From NCBI GenBank assembly GCA_003260025.2, contig QFZU02000185.1:1-57503 (forward strand): a stretch of DNA of 57,503 bases, read 5' to 3'. Positions 7,555 through 16,231 of this stretch are shown here, piece by piece. The notes under the pieces are model-generated. The model did not search any database. It was given only the letters and a program-made list of their open reading frames with translations, and was not told the DNA's origin. Both the position numbers and the translations under genes were made by a program. Numbering within the stretch: the stretch's first letter is position 1; the number at the start of each line of letters is the position of its first letter. The DNA comes from Microbispora triticiradicis (GTDB lineage Bacteria; Actinomycetota; Actinomycetes; Streptosporangiales; Streptosporangiaceae).

Positions 7555-9435
7555 TTATTGGGCCGGGTAGTCGGAGATGTACACCGGTGCGCCGACCTTG
7601 GTCGTGTCGGCCGCGTCGCCGACACCGTTGACGACGTGGTCGATCGTGCCCGCGCTGAGGTTGACCGTCATGATATGGTGCAACCGCACGCCCGGGGTCC
7701 GGGGCGCCTCGAAGCCGTTCTCGGTGTGGATTGACGGGTTGTTCTGGTTGAAGACGTAGACACCGCCGCCGTACAGGCGATGCGTCCGCACCCGGTCGCC
7801 GACCTTGTAACCGGCGTAGCCCTCGACCTTGCCGTTCATCCAGTCGGCCTGGGTCGGCGGGTCGTACGGCAGCTCGTTCTGGTAGAGGATCGTCGTGCCG
7901 TCGTCGCCGTTCCAGACCGTGTTGTAGCGCTGGAAGTGCTCGACGAACAGGCCGGTCGCCGTCACGTGGTCGCCGTTGACGACGGCGCCGTAACGGCCGA
8001 TGTTGGTCTGCCAGCGCTGCGTGTCGGTGAAGCCCTCGACGCCGTGGTCGGCGCGCCACACCCACGTGTGGTCGATGAGCACGTCGTCGCTGTCGACCTG
8101 GAGCGCGACGTCCGTCTTGCCGACGTGCGGCCCGCCGACGCGGAAGTACACGTCGGACAGGGTCGTCGGGTCGTTCGCCGAGGTCCGGTGCCCGCCGTGC
8201 CCCCTGCCGACCCGCAGCAGGACCGGAGACCTCTCCGTTCCCGCGTCGATGGTCACGCCCGCGACGACGACGCCGGGGACGTCCGCGACGTCGATCGGGG
8301 TCGAGCCGTGGACGGCGGTGAGCGTGGCGTGCCCGAGGCCGAGGACCACCGTGCCGGGACGCTTGACCTCGATGCTCCGCGCGATGTCGTACACGCCCGG
8401 CGTGAGCAGCAGGTGCCTGCCCCGGGCGAGCTGGCTGTTGATGGTCTGCACGGAGTCCGACGGCCTGGCGACGAAGAAGTCGCCGATCGGCAGCGTACGG
8501 CCCGGGGTCAGGCCGTTCGCCCAGGACACGCCTCGCGTGTTCTTCCGCGCGGCGGGCACCCGCACGTTGTACCTGCCCTGCGCGTCCACGAACAGGTACG
8601 GCTTCTCCCGGCTGATCGGCGTCGTGTCGAGCGTCGTGTACGGCGGGTTGGGGAAACCGCTCTCGTCCGGCGCTCCGACGACCCCGGAGAAGACCTGGTT
8701 CCACACGCCGTTGGACCAGCCGGCGATCTCGGTGTTGCGGGTCAGCCACTGCTGCTGTGAGCCGTTCGTGACGGACGGCAGCTTGGAGTCGGCGATGAAA
8801 CCGCCACTGGCGTACTGCGGGCCAGCGGTGCAGTAGTCCATCAGCGACAACGTGCCGCCGGTGACGTTGAGACGGCGCATCGAGACGGCCTGGGAGACGG
8901 CCCAGAAGTTCGCCCCCTTGCGGCAGTCGTCCTGCCCGGCTCCGTTGACGTTGATCGACAGGTTGGACAGCGTGCGCCAGAAGTTGACGAGCGCGAGGCA
9001 GTTGCCGGTGCCGTTGTTCTCCAGGCAGCGGTTGTAGACCTCGACCTTGCCGTTGATGACGACGTCCCCGGGGGAGGCGCCGAGGCCGGCGATCTCGGTG
9101 TAGTAACCGACCTTGATCTGGAGCGGATGCTCCGCCGTGCCGTACGTGCCGGGTCTGAAGAGATAGGCGTGCCGGGTGGTGCCCATCTCGTTGTCGACCT
9201 GGGCGGCGTTGGCCGCGTCGAGGGTCGCCTGGATGTCGGCGACCGGCATGCTCGGGTCGAAGACGGTGACGTTCGGGCCCAGGTTCGCGGCGCCCTGGTT
9301 GTGCGGGGCGGCACCCGGCTTGTACGGGGCGGCCACGGCGGCCGGGGACGCCGCGGACATCGCGGCGGCCGTCATCAGGAGGCCGGCGGCGAACACGAGG
9401 CCGGCCCGGCGGCGGCCGGAAGGCTGGGGCGTCAT
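7555..9435 (-). CDS. Secreted right-handed beta-helix protein (pectate-lyase/GH55-like fold)
   Basis: 626 residues. A Sec signal peptide is evident: RRR, a hydrophobic core (AGLVFAAGLLMTAAAMSA) and an AXA-type site near PAAVAAP. The mature part opens with the segment VADIQATLDAANAAQ, typical of pectate-lyase superfamily proteins, followed by repeated short beta-rungs such as GDVVINGKVEVYN, GTVVLGLGHATL and VLIDHTWVWRADHG, with Asn/Asp at turns. This suggests a two-helix GH55-like exo-glucanase or polysaccharide lyase, but no catalytic residues can be assigned, so a non-enzymatic adhesin stays possible. ATG 9435 is the first start that gives a signal peptide. A LacI-type operator lies ~190 nt upstream. 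Confidence 0.7.
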   Translation of the reverse strand: MTPQPSGRRRAGLVFAAGLLMTAAAMSAASPAAVAAPYKPGAAPHNQGAANLGPNVTVFDPSMPVADIQATLDAANAAQVDNEMGTTRHAYLFRPGTYGTAEHPLQIKVGYYTEIAGLGASPGDVVINGKVEVYNRCLENNGTGNCLALVNFWRTLSNLSINVNGAGQDDCRKGANFWAVSQAVSMRRLNVTGGTLSLMDYCTAGPQYASGGFIADSKLPSVTNGSQQQWLTRNTEIAGWSNGVWNQVFSGVVGAPDESGFPNPPYTTLDTTPISREKPYLFVDAQGRYNVRVPAARKNTRGVSWANGLTPGRTLPIGDFFVARPSDSVQTINSQLARGRHLLLTPGVYDIARSIEVKRPGTVVLGLGHATLTAVHGSTPIDVADVPGVVVAGVTIDAGTERSPVLLRVGRGHGGHRTSANDPTTLSDVYFRVGGPHVGKTDVALQVDSDDVLIDHTWVWRADHGVEGFTDTQRWQTNIGRYGAVVNGDHVTATGLFVEHFQRYNTVWNGDDGTTILYQNELPYDPPTQADWMNGKVEGYAGYKVGDRVRTHRLYGGGVYVFNQNNPSIHTENGFEAPRTPGVRLHHIMTVNLSAGTIDHVVNGVGDAADTTKVGAPVYISDYPAQ

Positions 9436-9817
9436 GCGGGCCGCCCTTCCCGCTCCATGCCGAATGCGGAGGACGTGGGGATGGACGGCGGGTATGCGGG
9501 CGCCGCGTGCGGGGTCCCTCGACGGGCTCGGTGGCCCGTTCGCGTGCCGGGGTGGCTCACGATCGTCATCGACCTGCCTACTCAGGGGGTGGACGGCCCG
9601 ACACCGCCGCCTCCCTGCGGAGCCCGTGAGAGCGCTCTCTCGGGTGGGCGGGCTTGTATCAAGCCGCGAAAAATGTGTTGGGTCGTTTGTACCTCGCCAA
9701 CCCCTCCCGGCGCTATGTCCACGGCCGCCCCTCTTGCCGGAGCGAGGCACGCGGCCCGTTGCCGTCCCGGGCCGTCGCGCGCTCCCGGCGGCGGCGGCCC
9801 CGCGGCGTGAGGAGGCG
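9436..9817. other. Intergenic region with regulatory palindromes
   Basis: This 382-bp stretch has no credible gene. It holds the 12-bp palindrome at 9628-9639 (listed separately) and a second inverted repeat GGCTTG-tat-CAAGCC at 9651-9665. A lower-GC stretch around 9660-9700 is a likely promoter for the beta-helix gene on the minus strand. Confidence 0.5.
9628..9639. promoter_or_regulatory. LacI-family (CebR/CelR-type) operator
   Basis: The perfect palindrome GAGAGCGCTCTC matches the shape of the TGGGAGCGCTCCCA operators bound by actinobacterial cellulose-utilisation repressors of the LacI family (CebR, CelR). It lies 193 bp upstream of the start codon of the secreted beta-helix protein, close to its likely promoter, consistent with sugar-controlled expression. 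Confidence 0.6.
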
Positions 9818-10723
9818 TCACAAGAGGTCGTGCAGCTCCCGCAACAGCTCAGCCGTTGCCCAAGGAGGCAGGGCCTGGGCGCACAGAGTCTCCATCACGC
9901 TTGTGTAGAGGTCGACGTCCTCGCGCTTGTCGATGTAGAGCGCGCTGTTGAGCTGTTCGAGGTAGACCAGATCGGGAAGGTCCGGCTCACCGAACCGCAG
10001 GATGGTGAACGAGTGACCGACCAGAGCATGGGCGTCGGCACCGTACGGAAGAACCTGGACGGTCACGTTGGGGCGTTGCCCCATCTCCATGAGGTGCCGC
10101 AACTGCCCCCGCATCGTCTCGCGTCCCACTGTGGGGCGGCGGAGAGCGCTCTCGTCGATCACCGTCCACACTCTCGGGCCTTCGGCCGCCGACAGGATCC
10201 GCTGACGCTCTCGCTGCAGGTCGACCCGGCGGTCGATCTCCAACGGAGGCGCGCCTGGATTGGCAAGCTTCAGGTATGCCTTGGCGTACTCCGCCGTCTG
10301 CAGGAGAGGGGGGACGGCGTGCTCCTCGTAGCCCCGGATCATCGAGGCTCCCTCTTCCAGCCCCAGATAGGCGTTGAGCCAATGCGGCAGGACGTCGCTG
10401 TACTTGTGCCACCAGCCCGGGTTGTTGGCCTGCTTCACCAGGTCGAGAAGTGCCGCGCGCTCCTCGGCGTCCGTCACGCCGTAGAACGTCAGGAGATCGG
10501 CGACGTCCCGCTCCTTGAAGGGGCTCCGACCGAGCTCCAGACGGCTGATCTTGGACTCGCTGCCTCGGATGAGATGTCCCGCCGCGGCGCGGGAGATGCC
10601 TCTCGCCTCACGCAGCCGACGTAGCTGGGCGCCCAGTGTGATGCGCAGGACAGTCGGTCCGCTTCCCGAATGACCGCGATCCCCGTCGGCCGGCCATCCG
10701 CTTCCTGCGAGTACCGCCGCCAT
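9818..10723 (-). CDS. XRE-family transcriptional regulator with DUF5753
   Basis: 301 residues. Residues ~25-80 form a helix-turn-helix of the XRE class (TLGAQLRRLREARGIS, HLIRGSESKISRLELG). The remainder (AAYLGLEEGASMIRGYE-like region onwards, with VPPLLQTAEYAKA and VLPYGADAHALVGHSFTILRF) is the DUF5753 ligand-binding-like domain found with it in Streptomyces and relatives. Such regulators often sit next to a DUF397 protein; none is visible here. ATG 10723 follows GGGAGAGAG; the TTG one codon earlier is less likely. Targets unknown. Confidence 0.9.
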   Translation of the reverse strand: MAAVLAGSGWPADGDRGHSGSGPTVLRITLGAQLRRLREARGISRAAAGHLIRGSESKISRLELGRSPFKERDVADLLTFYGVTDAEERAALLDLVKQANNPGWWHKYSDVLPHWLNAYLGLEEGASMIRGYEEHAVPPLLQTAEYAKAYLKLANPGAPPLEIDRRVDLQRERQRILSAAEGPRVWTVIDESALRRPTVGRETMRGQLRHLMEMGQRPNVTVQVLPYGADAHALVGHSFTILRFGEPDLPDLVYLEQLNSALYIDKREDVDLYTSVMETLCAQALPPWATAELLRELHDLL

Positions 10724-10863
10724 CAACTCTCTCCCGCGCAGATGACCTGACCTGGGAAACCATGCCTCTATGAGGGTCCGCGCACGTCAAACCGTCCCGG
10801 GCTCGACAGTACGCCATCGAATTGTCCGGCGCCCATGGTAACCGAGTCTGCCGCACCAACCGC

Positions 10864-10899
10864 CGTGCACGTGCATATAGCCGCTCATAAGCAGGTGCA
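10864..10899 (+). repeat. 36-bp imperfect direct repeat, copy A
   Basis: This copy matches 11185-11220 at 28 of 36 positions by eye. It contains TGCACGTGCA, a 10-bp palindrome. It lies ~140 bp upstream of the XRE/DUF5753 gene start, so it may be an operator. Confidence 0.5.
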
Positions 10900-11184
10900 A
10901 ACCACTGACGGGCCCGACCGCGCCCGTCGGCCGAGCGCGACGCCAGGAGAAGCACAAGGTGAAAGGAAGGGTGAGACCGAGCGGATCGACGAACGGCCTG
11001 TCCATGTTCGGCACAGAGGACAGCGGGAGGCATGACCCGACCGCGAGGTATCCGCCCTCGCCCCACATGCTGTTCCTCGCTCATCCGTTATGAGCTGGGA
11101 ATTCGCCTGAAGACGGAACTCTGCCGAAGGTCGATCAAGCTCAGGGCGGCAATCCGGAAAGCTCTCCGGCCCGATAGAGAAGGT

Positions 11185-11220
11185 CATGCACGTGCATGTG
11201 GGCGGTCATACTCACGTGCA
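11185..11220 (+). repeat. 36-bp imperfect direct repeat, copy B
   Basis: Second copy of the element at 10864. Its first 14 bp (CATGCACGTGCATG, 11185-11198) form a perfect palindrome and its end carries a further CACGTGCA half. It also encodes a short His/Val-rich frame, which is probably a by-product of the alternating sequence. Confidence 0.5.
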
Positions 11221-11300
11221 GATGGCGCTTGCACGGAGGTGATCGCTGGTGGAGGATAAGCGCCATCGAGCGTGGCATCGTGTCGAAGCCATGCAAAAAC

Positions 11301-11334
11301 GAACGGCCCCCCGTGGTCAGACAGAGGGCCGTTC
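11301..11334 (-). terminator. Intrinsic terminator, minus strand
   Basis: The stem GAACGGCCC (11301-11309) with GGGCCGTTC (11326-11334) is followed on the minus strand by GTTTTTGC, a proper U-run. It would end minus-strand transcripts coming from the VOC / small membrane protein side. Confidence 0.6.
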
Positions 11335-11370
11335 CCGATCAGTCCCCGCGCTTCCACCGCACGAAAGGAC

Positions 11371-11784
11371 ATGAACGATGATGAAGATACCCCCTGTGGC
11401 TCGCGCTCGGCGCGCCCCGGTGTGCGTCCCACCGGCCATATCGCTGAAAACACGGGCCGGGATCTCGACCGGGATCTCGGCCAGGGTCTCGGGCGCGGCC
11501 TCGTGAGTCCCCGGCACAGGACACCGCCGGGAACGACGGACCATCCCGGTGGAAGGACCGATGAGGCCATGGGCCAACGGAGCTGCCGGGTGATGCGCAG
11601 GCGCGTGGAGAGCAGCGGGCCTTATGAGGGACGTCCCCCGGCACTGCTCTCTTCCCGCGCTCTCCTCCTCGTGTTCGTCTCCGTGCAGACCGGGGCGACC
11701 GTGGCCGTCAGCCCGGCGCTCGCGCTCCCCATCGGCGTCGCCCTCACCACGCTGGCGCTCCTGCACAGGCTGACAGGTTCCTGA
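11371..11784 (+). CDS. Hypothetical protein with C-terminal membrane hairpin
   Basis: 137 residues if started at ATG 11371, which follows GAAAGGA. The first ~90 residues are polar and low-complexity, with an Asp/Arg/Gly/Leu repeat (RDLDRDLGQGLGRGL). The last ~40 are hydrophobic (SSRALLLVFVSVQTGATVAVSPALALPIGVA begins near residue 95; two short helices). No family is recognised. An internal ATG at 11569 after GGAAGG could be the true start of a shorter membrane peptide. Coding status is uncertain because no homologue is known to me. Confidence 0.35.
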   Translation: MNDDEDTPCGSRSARPGVRPTGHIAENTGRDLDRDLGQGLGRGLVSPRHRTPPGTTDHPGGRTDEAMGQRSCRVMRRRVESSGPYEGRPPALLSSRALLLVFVSVQTGATVAVSPALALPIGVALTTLALLHRLTGS

Positions 11785-11912
11785 GGGCACTCGACCCCCG
11801 AGCATCGGCCAAGAGGGTACGGCTGGTGCTGATTCGCCGCCGGTAGCGGTCGACGGCGTCCGGCTGACCGGCCAGACGCCGTCCCGACCTGAAAAATCGC
11901 CGGAAGTCGCGG

Positions 11913-12230
11913 TCAGTCCCGGGTGTGAATCATCGAAAGGGCTTTCTCGGTCACCGCCATCCACATCGCGAAGGCGGCGCAGCCGCCCTCGAATGCGACG
12001 AGCCGCGAATACCATTTCTGGTCCGTCCCTTCGGCCTGCACCACAGTACGGAGCAGCAACAGGCCACCGGTGAGATTGACGAGCCCCCAAACAAGGTTGA
12101 CCATCGGACCGGAATTCCTGCCGAACGGTGTCAGGTGCCGGCGTCCCGTCACCGCCGTCCCCAGATGAGGTGCGCTGTTACTCACCAGCAGTCCGGCGGT
12201 GAACGCCCGGGCGTTGGGAGACAATCCCAT
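11913..12230 (-). CDS. Conserved small integral membrane protein
   Basis: 105 residues. The start is fixed by CGGAGGACTG directly before ATG; the longer frame upstream lacks a site. The sequence begins MGLSPNARAFTAGLLVSNS and continues with APHLGTAVTGRRHLTPFG and NSGPMVNLVWGLVNLTGG, a pattern I recognise from uncharacterised actinobacterial membrane proteins with three to four helices. The conserved APHLxTAVTGRRHLTP loop suggests a functional site, but its function is unknown. It may be co-transcribed with the VOC gene upstream, 166 bp away. Confidence 0.75.
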   Translation of the reverse strand: MGLSPNARAFTAGLLVSNSAPHLGTAVTGRRHLTPFGRNSGPMVNLVWGLVNLTGGLLLLRTVVQAEGTDQKWYSRLVAFEGGCAAFAMWMAVTEKALSMIHTRD

Positions 12231-12396
12231 CAGTCCTCCGTCCCGGCCGCATTCACCCGGCCGGTCCATCCGTCGTGGGAAATCACTGTCGTACGGAGTC
12301 ATCCGCCTGAACAGAATGCAGGACTGAGCCGTTTCCGCGAGCGTTATCGGTGTAATTCGCCCTGCAGCGGCCTGCCGGGCGGTCGCTTCTCCGACG

Positions 12397-12795
12397 TCAG
12401 CGAGCGAATTTCGCGATGGCGGCCGGCGTGACGGGGGTGAAGAAATTGACGAGGTTGCCGTCAGGGTCGCGCACCAGGAGCGACCGGTTGCCCCACGGCA
12501 TCGTGGTGGGTTCCTTCACGAGCTCCGCGACGGACCCGGCCAGGTTCCGGTGCACGCCGTCCACATCGTCGACGAGGAACTCGATGATCACCGAGTGGTT
12601 GCCGGCCGGACGGGCCGCTCCGGGCGCGAACAACGGAACGGTGCGGGTGCTACCGATCGCGAGGGTGGCGGACCCGGTCCTGATCTCAGCGAAGTCCTCG
12701 CCGGACCAGTCGGCCCGCACACCCGTTGCCCGCTCGTAGAAGCCGACGAGGCGCGCGAGATCGCCTGTTATGACGCGGATCGAGACGAAATCCAT
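12397..12795 (-). CDS. VOC-family (glyoxalase/bleomycin-resistance fold) protein
   Basis: 132 residues, the usual length of a single-subunit vicinal oxygen chelate protein. The two beta-alpha-beta-beta-beta modules are visible: MDFVSIRVITGDLARLVGFY at the start and the closing NRSLLVRDPDGNLVNFFTP, a typical C-terminal module with the metal-ligand-like position in DPDGN. It probably binds or modifies a small molecule; substrate unknown. ATG follows AAGGAGAT. It diverges from the WYL regulator across 91 bp and is its most likely target. Confidence 0.85.
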   Translation of the reverse strand: MDFVSIRVITGDLARLVGFYERATGVRADWSGEDFAEIRTGSATLAIGSTRTVPLFAPGAARPAGNHSVIIEFLVDDVDGVHRNLAGSVAELVKEPTTMPWGNRSLLVRDPDGNLVNFFTPVTPAAIAKFAR

Positions 12796-12886
12796 GAGAG
12801 ATCTCCTTGGTCTGCGGGGCCTACGCAGGAGAAGTTACGTCGAATACTGGACAGAATCGGCCCACTATCGGCACTAAGTTGTGTGT

Positions 12887-13882
12887 ATGGCCCGGCCCGC
12901 TCAGCGCGTGCTCACCCTGCTCGAACTCCTGCAGTCGGGCGGCATACGGACGCTGGCCGAACTCTCCGATCGGCTCGGCGTGGATGAACGCACCGTGCGC
13001 CGGTATGTGGACCACCTCATCGACCTCGACGTGCCCGTCGAGTCGGTGCGCGGCCGATACGGCGGATATCGGCTCGCCATTGGATACCGGATGCCTCCGC
13101 TCATGCTGAGCGACGACGAAGCCCTCGCCGTGCTGCTCGGCCTGGTCGCCGCCCGCCGGGCGGGGTTGGTGACGACGACGGGCACGGCGAGCGAGACGGC
13201 GGCTGCGAAGATCCGGCGGGTACTGCCCGAGCGGCTCGCCCGTAAGGTCGACGCCGTGCTCGAATCCCTCGCCTTCACGGCTCCGCCCGGCGAGTTCCCC
13301 GCCCCGCAGACCACGGTCCTGCTCGCCGTGGCCGATGCGGTGCGCCACCGTCGGCCGATCTCGATCCGGTACACCGCCGCCGACGGCCGGCGCAGCGAAC
13401 GCACGCTGCACCCGTACGGGCTCGTCGCCCACTCGGGCCGGTGGTACGTGACGGGTGCGGACCTCGGGGCCGGCGAGGACCGGACCTTCCGGCTGGATCG
13501 CATCGCGGACGCCAGAACCCTGCCCGGCTCGTTCGAGCCGCCGACCGCCGGGATCGATCCGGCGCAGCGCGTCCTGTCAGGGCTCGCCAAGGCCCCTTAC
13601 CGGCACGAGGTGACCCTCAGAATCCAGGGGACGGTCGAGCAGATCCGCACCAGGTTTCCCGCCAGTGTCGCGATCGTGGAGGAGCCGCCGCCGGCGGGGG
13701 GCGTGGCTTCGGAGACCGAGGGCTGGCTCCGCGTCGAGGTGCGGGCGGAACGGCTCGACTGGCTGCCTCCGCTGCTGGCGTCACTCGACCGGCGGTTCGT
13801 CATCGAGCGACCGGATGAGCTGCGCACCCTCGTCATCGCCCTCGCCGATCGGCTCGCGGCCTCCGCCGGCCGGCGGGCCTGA
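12887..13882 (+). CDS. WYL-domain helix-turn-helix regulator (YafY-like)
   Basis: 331 residues. Residues ~1-60 form a winged HTH of the HTH_11 type (RVLTLLELLQSGGIRTLAEL, GVDERTVRRYVDHL). A linker LSDDEALAVLLGL follows, then a WYL domain (~140-230; RHRRPISIRYTAADG, RTLHPYGLVAHSGRWYV) and the C-terminal WCX extension ending in LVIALADRL. It is probably a ligand-responsive regulator of the divergent VOC gene. TAAGTT at 12875-12880 ends 6 nt before ATG 12887 and no ribosome site is present, so the mRNA is probably leaderless; a GTG two codons upstream is the alternative. Confidence 0.9.
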   Translation: MARPAQRVLTLLELLQSGGIRTLAELSDRLGVDERTVRRYVDHLIDLDVPVESVRGRYGGYRLAIGYRMPPLMLSDDEALAVLLGLVAARRAGLVTTTGTASETAAAKIRRVLPERLARKVDAVLESLAFTAPPGEFPAPQTTVLLAVADAVRHRRPISIRYTAADGRRSERTLHPYGLVAHSGRWYVTGADLGAGEDRTFRLDRIADARTLPGSFEPPTAGIDPAQRVLSGLAKAPYRHEVTLRIQGTVEQIRTRFPASVAIVEEPPPAGGVASETEGWLRVEVRAERLDWLPPLLASLDRRFVIERPDELRTLVIALADRLAASAGRRA

Positions 13883-13890
13883 TCCGCTGA

Positions 13891-13919
13891 TTGCCGGGCA
13901 GGCACGACCCACCCGGCAG
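13891..13919. terminator. Bidirectional terminator between WYL and MFS genes
   Basis: TGCCGGG (13892-13898) pairs with CCCGGCA (13912-13918), extended by a T-G pair. It lies between the convergent stop codons at 13882 and 13948. Confidence 0.55.
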
Positions 13920-13947
13920 ATTCGCTCCCCCCGTCGTCAGGCCGGTC

Positions 13948-15408
13948 TCAGTGGCCGTGTCCCTGGAACTCGGCTCCGGCGTCCGCTCGGGCCGGCAGGA
14001 GCACGGCGGTGATCACCACGGCCAGGGACAGCACCGCGCCGATGACGAAGGCCAGCCGCATGCCGCCCAGGTTGGCGAGCACCTCCGTCGTTCCCGCGGA
14101 CCTCAGGGCATCGGCCCGCGCGCTCATCACGGTGATCACGAGCGCGGTGCCAAAGGCCGCGGCGACCTGCTGCAACGTGCTCAGGATCGAGCTGCCGTGG
14201 GAGTAGAGGTGCGGGGGAACCGCGCCGAGCCCGAGGGTGAAAACGGGGGTGAAGGTCGCGGCCAGGCTCACCATCAGCAGCGCGTGCAGGCCCAGGAGCT
14301 GCCAGTACGGCATGGTCATCGTGACCTGGGTGAAGCCGGCGAGCGCGAACATGATCCCGACCGCGCCGGGAACGACCAGAACCCGGCCGCCGAACCGGTC
14401 GAAGAGGCGGCCGACGGTCGGGCCGAGAAGCCCCATCGCGAGGCCGCCCGGCATCACGAGGAGGCCGGTCTCCAGGGGGCTCAACTGCCGGACGTTCTGC
14501 AGGTACAGCGGCAGCAGGATCATCGCACCCAGCATCGCCATGAAGGAGACCGACATGAGGATCAGCGCGATCGTGTAGGTGCGGTGCCGCAGGGTGCGCA
14601 GGTCCATCAGCGGCACGCCGCGCTTCTGCAACGACAGCTGGCGGACGACGAAGACGGCGATGGCGACCAGGCCCGCCGCCACGATCGAGGCGGCCACGCG
14701 GGCGTCGCCGCCCTCGAACTGGCTGAGCCCGTAGACCAGGCCGCCGAAACCGGCGGCGGCTGTCACCACGCTCAGCCAGTCGATGGCGCTGGCCTGGGTC
14801 TCCCCGACGTTCCTGAGCTGCCGCAGACCGCTCCACGCGATCAACGCGGCGATCGGGAGCACCACGGCGAACAGCAGCCGCCAGGACCCGAGCTGGAGGA
14901 TCACCCCCGAGACCGCCGGGCCCATGGCGGGCGCGACCGAGATGGCCAGCGTGACGTTGCCCATCACACGGCCGCGGTCCGACTCAGGCACAACCTGCAT
15001 CAACGTCGTCATCAACAGCGGCATCATCACGGCCGTCCCGGACGCCTGGATGATGCGGGCGCCCAGCAGCATCTCGAACGACGGCGCGACGGCGGCCAGC
15101 GCCGTGCCGAGCAGGAACAATCCCATCGCGGTGGCGTACGCACCCCGGGTGGACACCCGTTGCAGGAACCACCCGGTGATCGGGATGACGGCCGCCATGG
15201 TCAGCATGAAGGCGGTCGACAACCACTGCGCCGTCTGTTCCGTGATGTGCAGTGCGCCCATCAGCCGCGGAATCGCGTTGATCAGGAGCGTCTCGTTGAG
15301 GATCACCACGAACGTGGCGAGCACCAGCAGCCGGATCACGGGCGGGGTGCGCCCCGGAGCCGCGGCGGTCACAGGCTTGGCGGGTGAATCAGTCTGAGCG
15401 ATTGACAC
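13948..15408 (-). CDS. MFS drug:H+ antiporter, DHA2 (EmrB/QacA) family
   Basis: 486 residues with about 13-14 hydrophobic helices. The motifs of the 14-TM drug exporter family are visible: the first helix LATFVVILNETLLINAIPRL (motif D1 region), WLSTAFMLTMAAVIPITGWF with a following RVSTRGAYA (motif A position) and RGRVMGNVTLAISVAPAMGP (motif C region, GxxxGPxxGG-like). Export of toxic organic compounds is likely; the substrate is unknown. GTG 15408 follows GAGGTACC; ATG 15447 lacks a site. No adjacent TetR or MarR regulator is seen. Confidence 0.85.
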   Translation of the reverse strand: MSIAQTDSPAKPVTAAAPGRTPPVIRLLVLATFVVILNETLLINAIPRLMGALHITEQTAQWLSTAFMLTMAAVIPITGWFLQRVSTRGAYATAMGLFLLGTALAAVAPSFEMLLGARIIQASGTAVMMPLLMTTLMQVVPESDRGRVMGNVTLAISVAPAMGPAVSGVILQLGSWRLLFAVVLPIAALIAWSGLRQLRNVGETQASAIDWLSVVTAAAGFGGLVYGLSQFEGGDARVAASIVAAGLVAIAVFVVRQLSLQKRGVPLMDLRTLRHRTYTIALILMSVSFMAMLGAMILLPLYLQNVRQLSPLETGLLVMPGGLAMGLLGPTVGRLFDRFGGRVLVVPGAVGIMFALAGFTQVTMTMPYWQLLGLHALLMVSLAATFTPVFTLGLGAVPPHLYSHGSSILSTLQQVAAAFGTALVITVMSARADALRSAGTTEVLANLGGMRLAFVIGAVLSLAVVITAVLLPARADAGAEFQGHGH

Positions 15409-15760
15409 GGTACCTCGATCAGGGTCGTCGGAACATGACGCGGGCATGGCTGGAGCCCCAGCCTTGGGCTCCGCAAGAAGTTGCGTTCATGGAAAGCCTG
15501 ACGGACACCACCGACAAAACTCATCGCCCGCGTCCAGCATTCCGGCAAGTGACGCGAAATGTCACCCGGTTTTCACCTGGCGGCGGACACCGGCACCGCG
15601 CAGGCGACGCCTTCGGCGCCGCGGCACCGCCCGCGCCGAGCCAGGCGGCTCACGCCGTACGCGACCTCAGCCGAGCGGCAGAACCGTCGATCGGTCAACC
15701 GGAACCCCGAGCGCGGCGTCAACAATCTGTCGCGTCCCATACATCAGGAGTGAGCACATC
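15409..15760. other. Divergent intergenic region of MFS exporter and lamin-tail gene
   Basis: 352 bp. Contains an inverted repeat GTGAC-gcgaaat-GTCAC at 15549-15565, a candidate operator centred between the two genes. No credible gene is present; the open frames that cover it lack consistent codon use. Confidence 0.4.
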
Positions 15761-16231
15761 TTGCGTCCGGTCCCCCTTGGCCTGCTGGTCGCCGCCGTCA
15801 CCGTTCCCCAGCTCGCCGTGCCCGCCCAGGCCGCCACACCTGCCGTCCAGATCACCAAGATCTACTACAACTCGCCCGGCTCGCCGGACAACGGCTCGAA
15901 CAGCAGCTTGAACGGCGAGTACGTGCAGATCAGGAACACCACCCGGAAGGCCGTCAGCCTGGAGGGATGGACGATGCGCGACAAGACGAAGCAGGCGGGC
16001 CACGTCTACACGTTCGGCGCGGTCACCCTCAAGGCCGGAAAGACGATCATCCTCCGCACCGGCAGGGGCAAGGACACCTCCACCACCCTCTACTGGGGAC
16101 GTAGTGGCGGCGGGACCTTCGCCTACATCTGGAACCAGGACAAGGACACCGCCTACCTGCGCAACCCCAGCGGCAAGCTCATCGACTCCTGCTCGTACAA
16201 CAACAGCCGGGCGGCCTTCGTCAACTGCTGA
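15761..16231 (+). CDS. Secreted lamin-tail-domain protein
   Basis: 156 residues. The N-terminus RPVPLGLLVAAVTVPQLAV with AQA-A is a Sec signal peptide. The mature part is a single lamin-tail (LTD) domain: VQITKIYYNSPGSPDNG, GEYVQIRNTTRKAVSLEGW, MRDKTKQAGHVYTF, LKAGKTIILRTG and the closing DTAYLRNPSGKLIDSCSY. Such small exported LTD proteins are common in Streptomyces-like bacteria; their role is unknown, though LTD often accompanies nucleases or cell-surface proteins. The start is read as TTG 15761, 10 nt after AGGAG; the start is the least certain part. Confidence 0.8.
   Translation: MRPVPLGLLVAAVTVPQLAVPAQAATPAVQITKIYYNSPGSPDNGSNSSLNGEYVQIRNTTRKAVSLEGWTMRDKTKQAGHVYTFGAVTLKAGKTIILRTGRGKDTSTTLYWGRSGGGTFAYIWNQDKDTAYLRNPSGKLIDSCSYNNSRAAFVNC

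Larger units (their letters stand above)
10724..11370. other. Long intergenic region with paired 36-bp repeats
   Basis: No open frame in these ~650 bp has convincing codon use. The region holds two imperfect direct repeats (10864-10899 and 11185-11220) and a terminator-like hairpin (11301-11334), each listed separately. The open frames at 10835-11035 and 11032-11259 look like chance frames. Confidence 0.4.

Noticed and set aside
11317..12090. 257-residue minus-strand open frame
   Set aside because: Begins inside the small membrane protein gene, ends inside a terminator stem and has no domain or hydrophobic pattern.
13891..15387. 498-residue plus-strand open frame
   Set aside because: It is the antisense of the DHA2 exporter; composition is dominated by His, Gln, Arg and Asp with no domain, as expected for a GC-rich shadow frame.
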